DNA of 7,655 bases. Source: Chloroflexi bacterium RBG_16_72_14 (GTDB lineage: Bacteria > Chloroflexota > Limnocylindria > Limnocylindrales > CSP1-4). The position numbers and the translations under genes are program-made. The notes beneath the pieces are model-generated. The model saw only the letters and a list, made by a program, of their open reading frames with translations, had not been told where the DNA came from and searched no databases. Positions 6,656 through 7,655 of the stretch are shown piece after piece. Position 1 is the first letter of the stretch; the number at the start of each line of letters is the position of its first letter. The DNA is taken from contig MGOE01000022.1 of assembly GCA_001797035.1 (NCBI GenBank), positions 53,924-61,578 of the forward strand, written 5' to 3'.

Positions 6656-6671
6656 GCGTCCCGCGGGACGC
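6656..6671. promoter_or_regulatory. Perfect 16-bp palindrome abutting the yggT promoter
   Basis: GCGTCCCG (6656-6663) is followed directly by its reverse complement CGGGACGC (6664-6671). The palindrome starts 11 bases after the yggS stop and ends exactly where the extended -10 of yggT begins, taking the place of the -35/spacer region. It could be an operator, or in RNA a short hairpin (GCGTCC/GGACGC) ending the yggS message; no T-run follows. Confidence 0.4.
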
Positions 6672-6680
6672 TGCTAGACT
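6672..6680 (+). promoter_or_regulatory. Extended -10 promoter, probably giving a leaderless yggT mRNA
   Basis: TGC-TAGACT matches the extended -10 form TGn-TAnnnT. With normal geometry transcription would begin seven bases after the last base of the box, at 6687, which is the first base of the yggT GTG. No Shine-Dalgarno sequence is present before yggT and no -35 is visible, both as expected for a leaderless extended -10 unit. Confidence 0.45.
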
Positions 6681-6686
6681 CCGTGC

Positions 6687-6932
6687 GTGGGCACGTTTGT
6701 CACGACGTTCCTGGGCGCGATCCTCGTGATCCTGTGGCTCCTGGTGCTGGGGCGGATCCTGATGAGCTGGTTCGACCCCACGGGCCGGTCACAACTCAGC
6801 GCCTTCCTCATTCGGGCCACGGAACCCATCCTCGCCCCGGTGCGCCGCGCGCTGCCCCCCACGGGCATGTTCGACTTCTCCAGCTTCCTCGTCCTGATCG
6901 TCCTCGGCGTGCTCTGGCGCGTCCTGCTGTGA
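6687..6932 (+). CDS. yggT: YggT/YlmG family integral membrane protein
   Basis: An 81-residue membrane protein of the YggT family, whose members lie near division genes in many bacteria and have plastid homologues implicated in nucleoid and division organisation; the biochemical role is unknown. Two membrane segments are evident, about 5-26 (VTTFLGAILVILWLLVLGRILM) and about 63-81 (FDFSSFLVLIVLGVLWRVL split by the family motif). The conserved signature is R-I-L-M-S-W-F at 23-29, then ATEPILAPVRRALPPTGMFDFS in the loop. It is the single-unit form, half of the E. coli protein. The GTG start has no Shine-Dalgarno sequence but sits at the predicted transcription start, suggesting leaderless translation. 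Its stop codon overlaps the start of the next gene. Confidence 0.92.
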   Translation: MGTFVTTFLGAILVILWLLVLGRILMSWFDPTGRSQLSAFLIRATEPILAPVRRALPPTGMFDFSSFLVLIVLGVLWRVLL

Positions 6933-7189
6933 ATGTCCTGAGCCAGACCGACGTCCGCTTCGCCGTCCGACTGACACCCCGCGGCGGGTCCGATCGTGTC
7001 GAAGGCGTGATCGACGGCGTGCTCCGCGCCCGGGTTGCGGCGCCGCCGGTCGAAGGTGCGGCCAACCAGGCGTTGCTGCGCCTCATCGCGCAGGAGCTGG
7101 ACGTGCCGCGTCGCGACGTGCGGCTGGTCGCCGTGGACGGGGTCGAGCCGGATCGCGTCCTCGTGCGCTGGCCGGGCCTCCGGATCTGA
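6929..7189 (+). CDS. yggU: DUF167 / YggU family protein
   Basis: An 86-residue soluble protein of the DUF167 (YggU, UPF0235) family, function unknown. The family core is plain: VRLTPRGGSDRVEGVIDGVLRAR, then the signature APPVEGAANQALLRLIAQEL, then VRLVAVDGVEPDRVLVR, where the usual form is VSG.TSR.K. Start choice: GTG at 6929 overlaps the yggT stop as GTGA, a typical translational-coupling junction, and gives a normal length. No other in-frame start lies before the conserved core. It is therefore likely translated by ribosomes finishing yggT and shares the yggT promoter. The usual lysine of the third motif is replaced by aspartate (EPDRV), a minor deviation. No functional prediction is justified beyond co-expression with yggT. 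Confidence 0.9.
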   Translation: MNVLSQTDVRFAVRLTPRGGSDRVEGVIDGVLRARVAAPPVEGAANQALLRLIAQELDVPRRDVRLVAVDGVEPDRVLVRWPGLRI

Positions 7190-7190
7190 G

Positions 7191-7210
7191 GCCGGCGAAA
7201 CGACGCCGGC
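7191..7210 (+). terminator. Possible hairpin terminator after yggU
   Basis: GCCGGCG (7191-7197) and CGCCGGC (7204-7210) form a perfect 7-bp stem with loop AAACGA, starting one base after the yggU stop. Further GGCGCC repeats follow, but there is no T-run. It may end or stabilise the yggT-yggU message; classification as a terminator is uncertain. Confidence 0.35.
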
Positions 7211-7247
7211 GCCGCCGGCGCCCCCGCGCGCATCGTCGCGACCGCGC

Positions 7248-7253
7248 TAGAAT
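7248..7253 (+). promoter_or_regulatory. Candidate -10 box for the tRNA-Val gene
   Basis: TAGAAT (5 of 6 against TATAAT) stands out in a very GC-rich stretch, 21 bases before the mature tRNA 5' end. This implies a leader of about 15 bases to be removed by RNase P. No convincing -35 is seen at normal spacing. Confidence 0.45.
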
Positions 7254-7274
7254 GCGAGTCCCCTCGGGGCGCCC

Positions 7275-7351
<77 letters not shown>

Positions 7352-7566
7352 TCCACCCGGCGCCCGTCCGTCGGACCCCCGTTCCGTGTCCCGTCCGGCG
7401 TGCCACTCGGCGGCATGCGGCCGCTCCCCGGCGTCGCCGACGCGGACGCCCTCCCGAACCTGCTGCGCGGCCGTCACAGCCCCGGCCGGTCGGGCGTCGG
7501 AGCGCACGAACGGACCTCCTGCGACGCGATCTCCTCCTCGTCGGCGCCGGGGATCCTCCGCACCGG

Positions 7567-7598
7567 CGAAGCCCCCTGGTCTCCCTCAGGGGGCTTCG
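7567..7598. terminator. Strong 12-bp hairpin, probable terminator
   Basis: CGAAGCCCCCTG (7567-7578) and CAGGGGGCTTCG (7587-7598) are perfect complements around the 8-base loop GTCTCCCT. This GAAGCCCC/GGGGCTTC form is a familiar terminator stem in GC-rich bacteria. No long T-run follows on either strand, so direction is uncertain. It could end the tRNA transcript 216 bases upstream, or a convergent gene beyond the window. Confidence 0.6.
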
Positions 7599-7608
7599 TC
7601 ACGTCCCG

Positions 7609-7655
7609 GGCACGACCGCCGAGGCGCGCCGGCACGACCGCCGCGGGGCGCGTCA
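7609..7655. repeat. 22-base-period tandem repeat (two copies, second cut by edge)
   Basis: GGCACGACCGCCG occurs at 7609-7621 and again at 7631-7643, each followed by a similar GC-rich tail (AGGCGCGCC and CGGGGCGCG). The period of 22 is not a multiple of three, which argues against a protein repeat. More copies could lie beyond the window. Confidence 0.45.

Larger units (their letters stand above)
7352..7655. other. 304-base tail without a defensible gene
   Basis: After the tRNA I see a 12-bp hairpin (7567-7598) and a 22-base-period repeat (7609 to the edge). One + frame is open from GTG 7400 to the window end, but it has no ribosome site and runs through the hairpin. One short minus-strand frame (7507 to 7322) has an excellent AGGAGGT ribosome site but ends inside the tRNA and shows no known domain. 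Neither is called as a gene. Confidence 0.5.

Noticed and set aside
7400..7655. + strand frame open from GTG 7400 to the window end
   Set aside because: No ribosome site, no recognisable domain, and it crosses the 12-bp hairpin and the non-triplet tandem repeat.

Overview
This is a high-GC window (roughly 70% by eye) read entirely on the + strand. It carries the distal end of a division and cell-wall (dcw) cluster, followed by a ylm/ygg-type accessory block and a tRNA gene. The gene set combines ftsA, a Sbp/DUF1290 small membrane protein and an ftsQ/ftsZ core. Actinomycetota generally lack FtsA, while Bacillota with Sbp are usually less GC-rich. The best guess is therefore an uncultured high-GC member of Chloroflexota (for example Limnocylindria-like). 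This is an inference from gene content and base composition, not from a search.

Layout: a 5'-truncated D-alanine--D-alanine ligase (ddl, 2-973) is followed after 10 bases by ftsQ (984-1895). Next come sbp (1963-2286) and ftsA (2341-3570). A YjbQ/UPF0047 gene (3675-4088) sits, unusually, between ftsA and ftsZ. It is followed by 517 bases without a credible gene (4089-4605), which hold a perfect 20-bp dyad, a good promoter candidate and a GC hairpin in the presumed ftsZ leader. ftsZ (4606-5832) is complete, with an intact C-terminal peptide. Then come the PLP-binding protein yggS (5926-6645), yggT (6687-6932) and a DUF167/YggU protein (6929-7189) that overlaps yggT by 4 bases. A tRNA-Val(CAC) with encoded CCA (7275-7351) closes the annotated part. 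The last 304 bases hold a strong 12-bp hairpin and a short 22-base-period repeat, but no gene I would defend.

How the genes work together: Ddl makes the D-Ala-D-Ala dipeptide of the peptidoglycan precursor. FtsZ forms the cytokinetic ring, FtsA ties it to the membrane through its C-terminal amphipathic helix, and FtsQ links the ring to septal wall synthesis outside the membrane. Sbp, YggS, YggT and YggU are conserved companions of this locus in many bacteria, with supporting or poorly defined roles.

Nothing here looks like a mobile element, CRISPR array, defence locus or new multi-gene system. The interest lies in regulation and gene order: a probable leaderless yggT transcript whose extended -10 box abuts a perfect 16-bp palindrome, the long regulated-looking ftsZ leader, the yjbQ insertion, and the absence of sepF and ylmD/pgeF from the yggS-yggT block.
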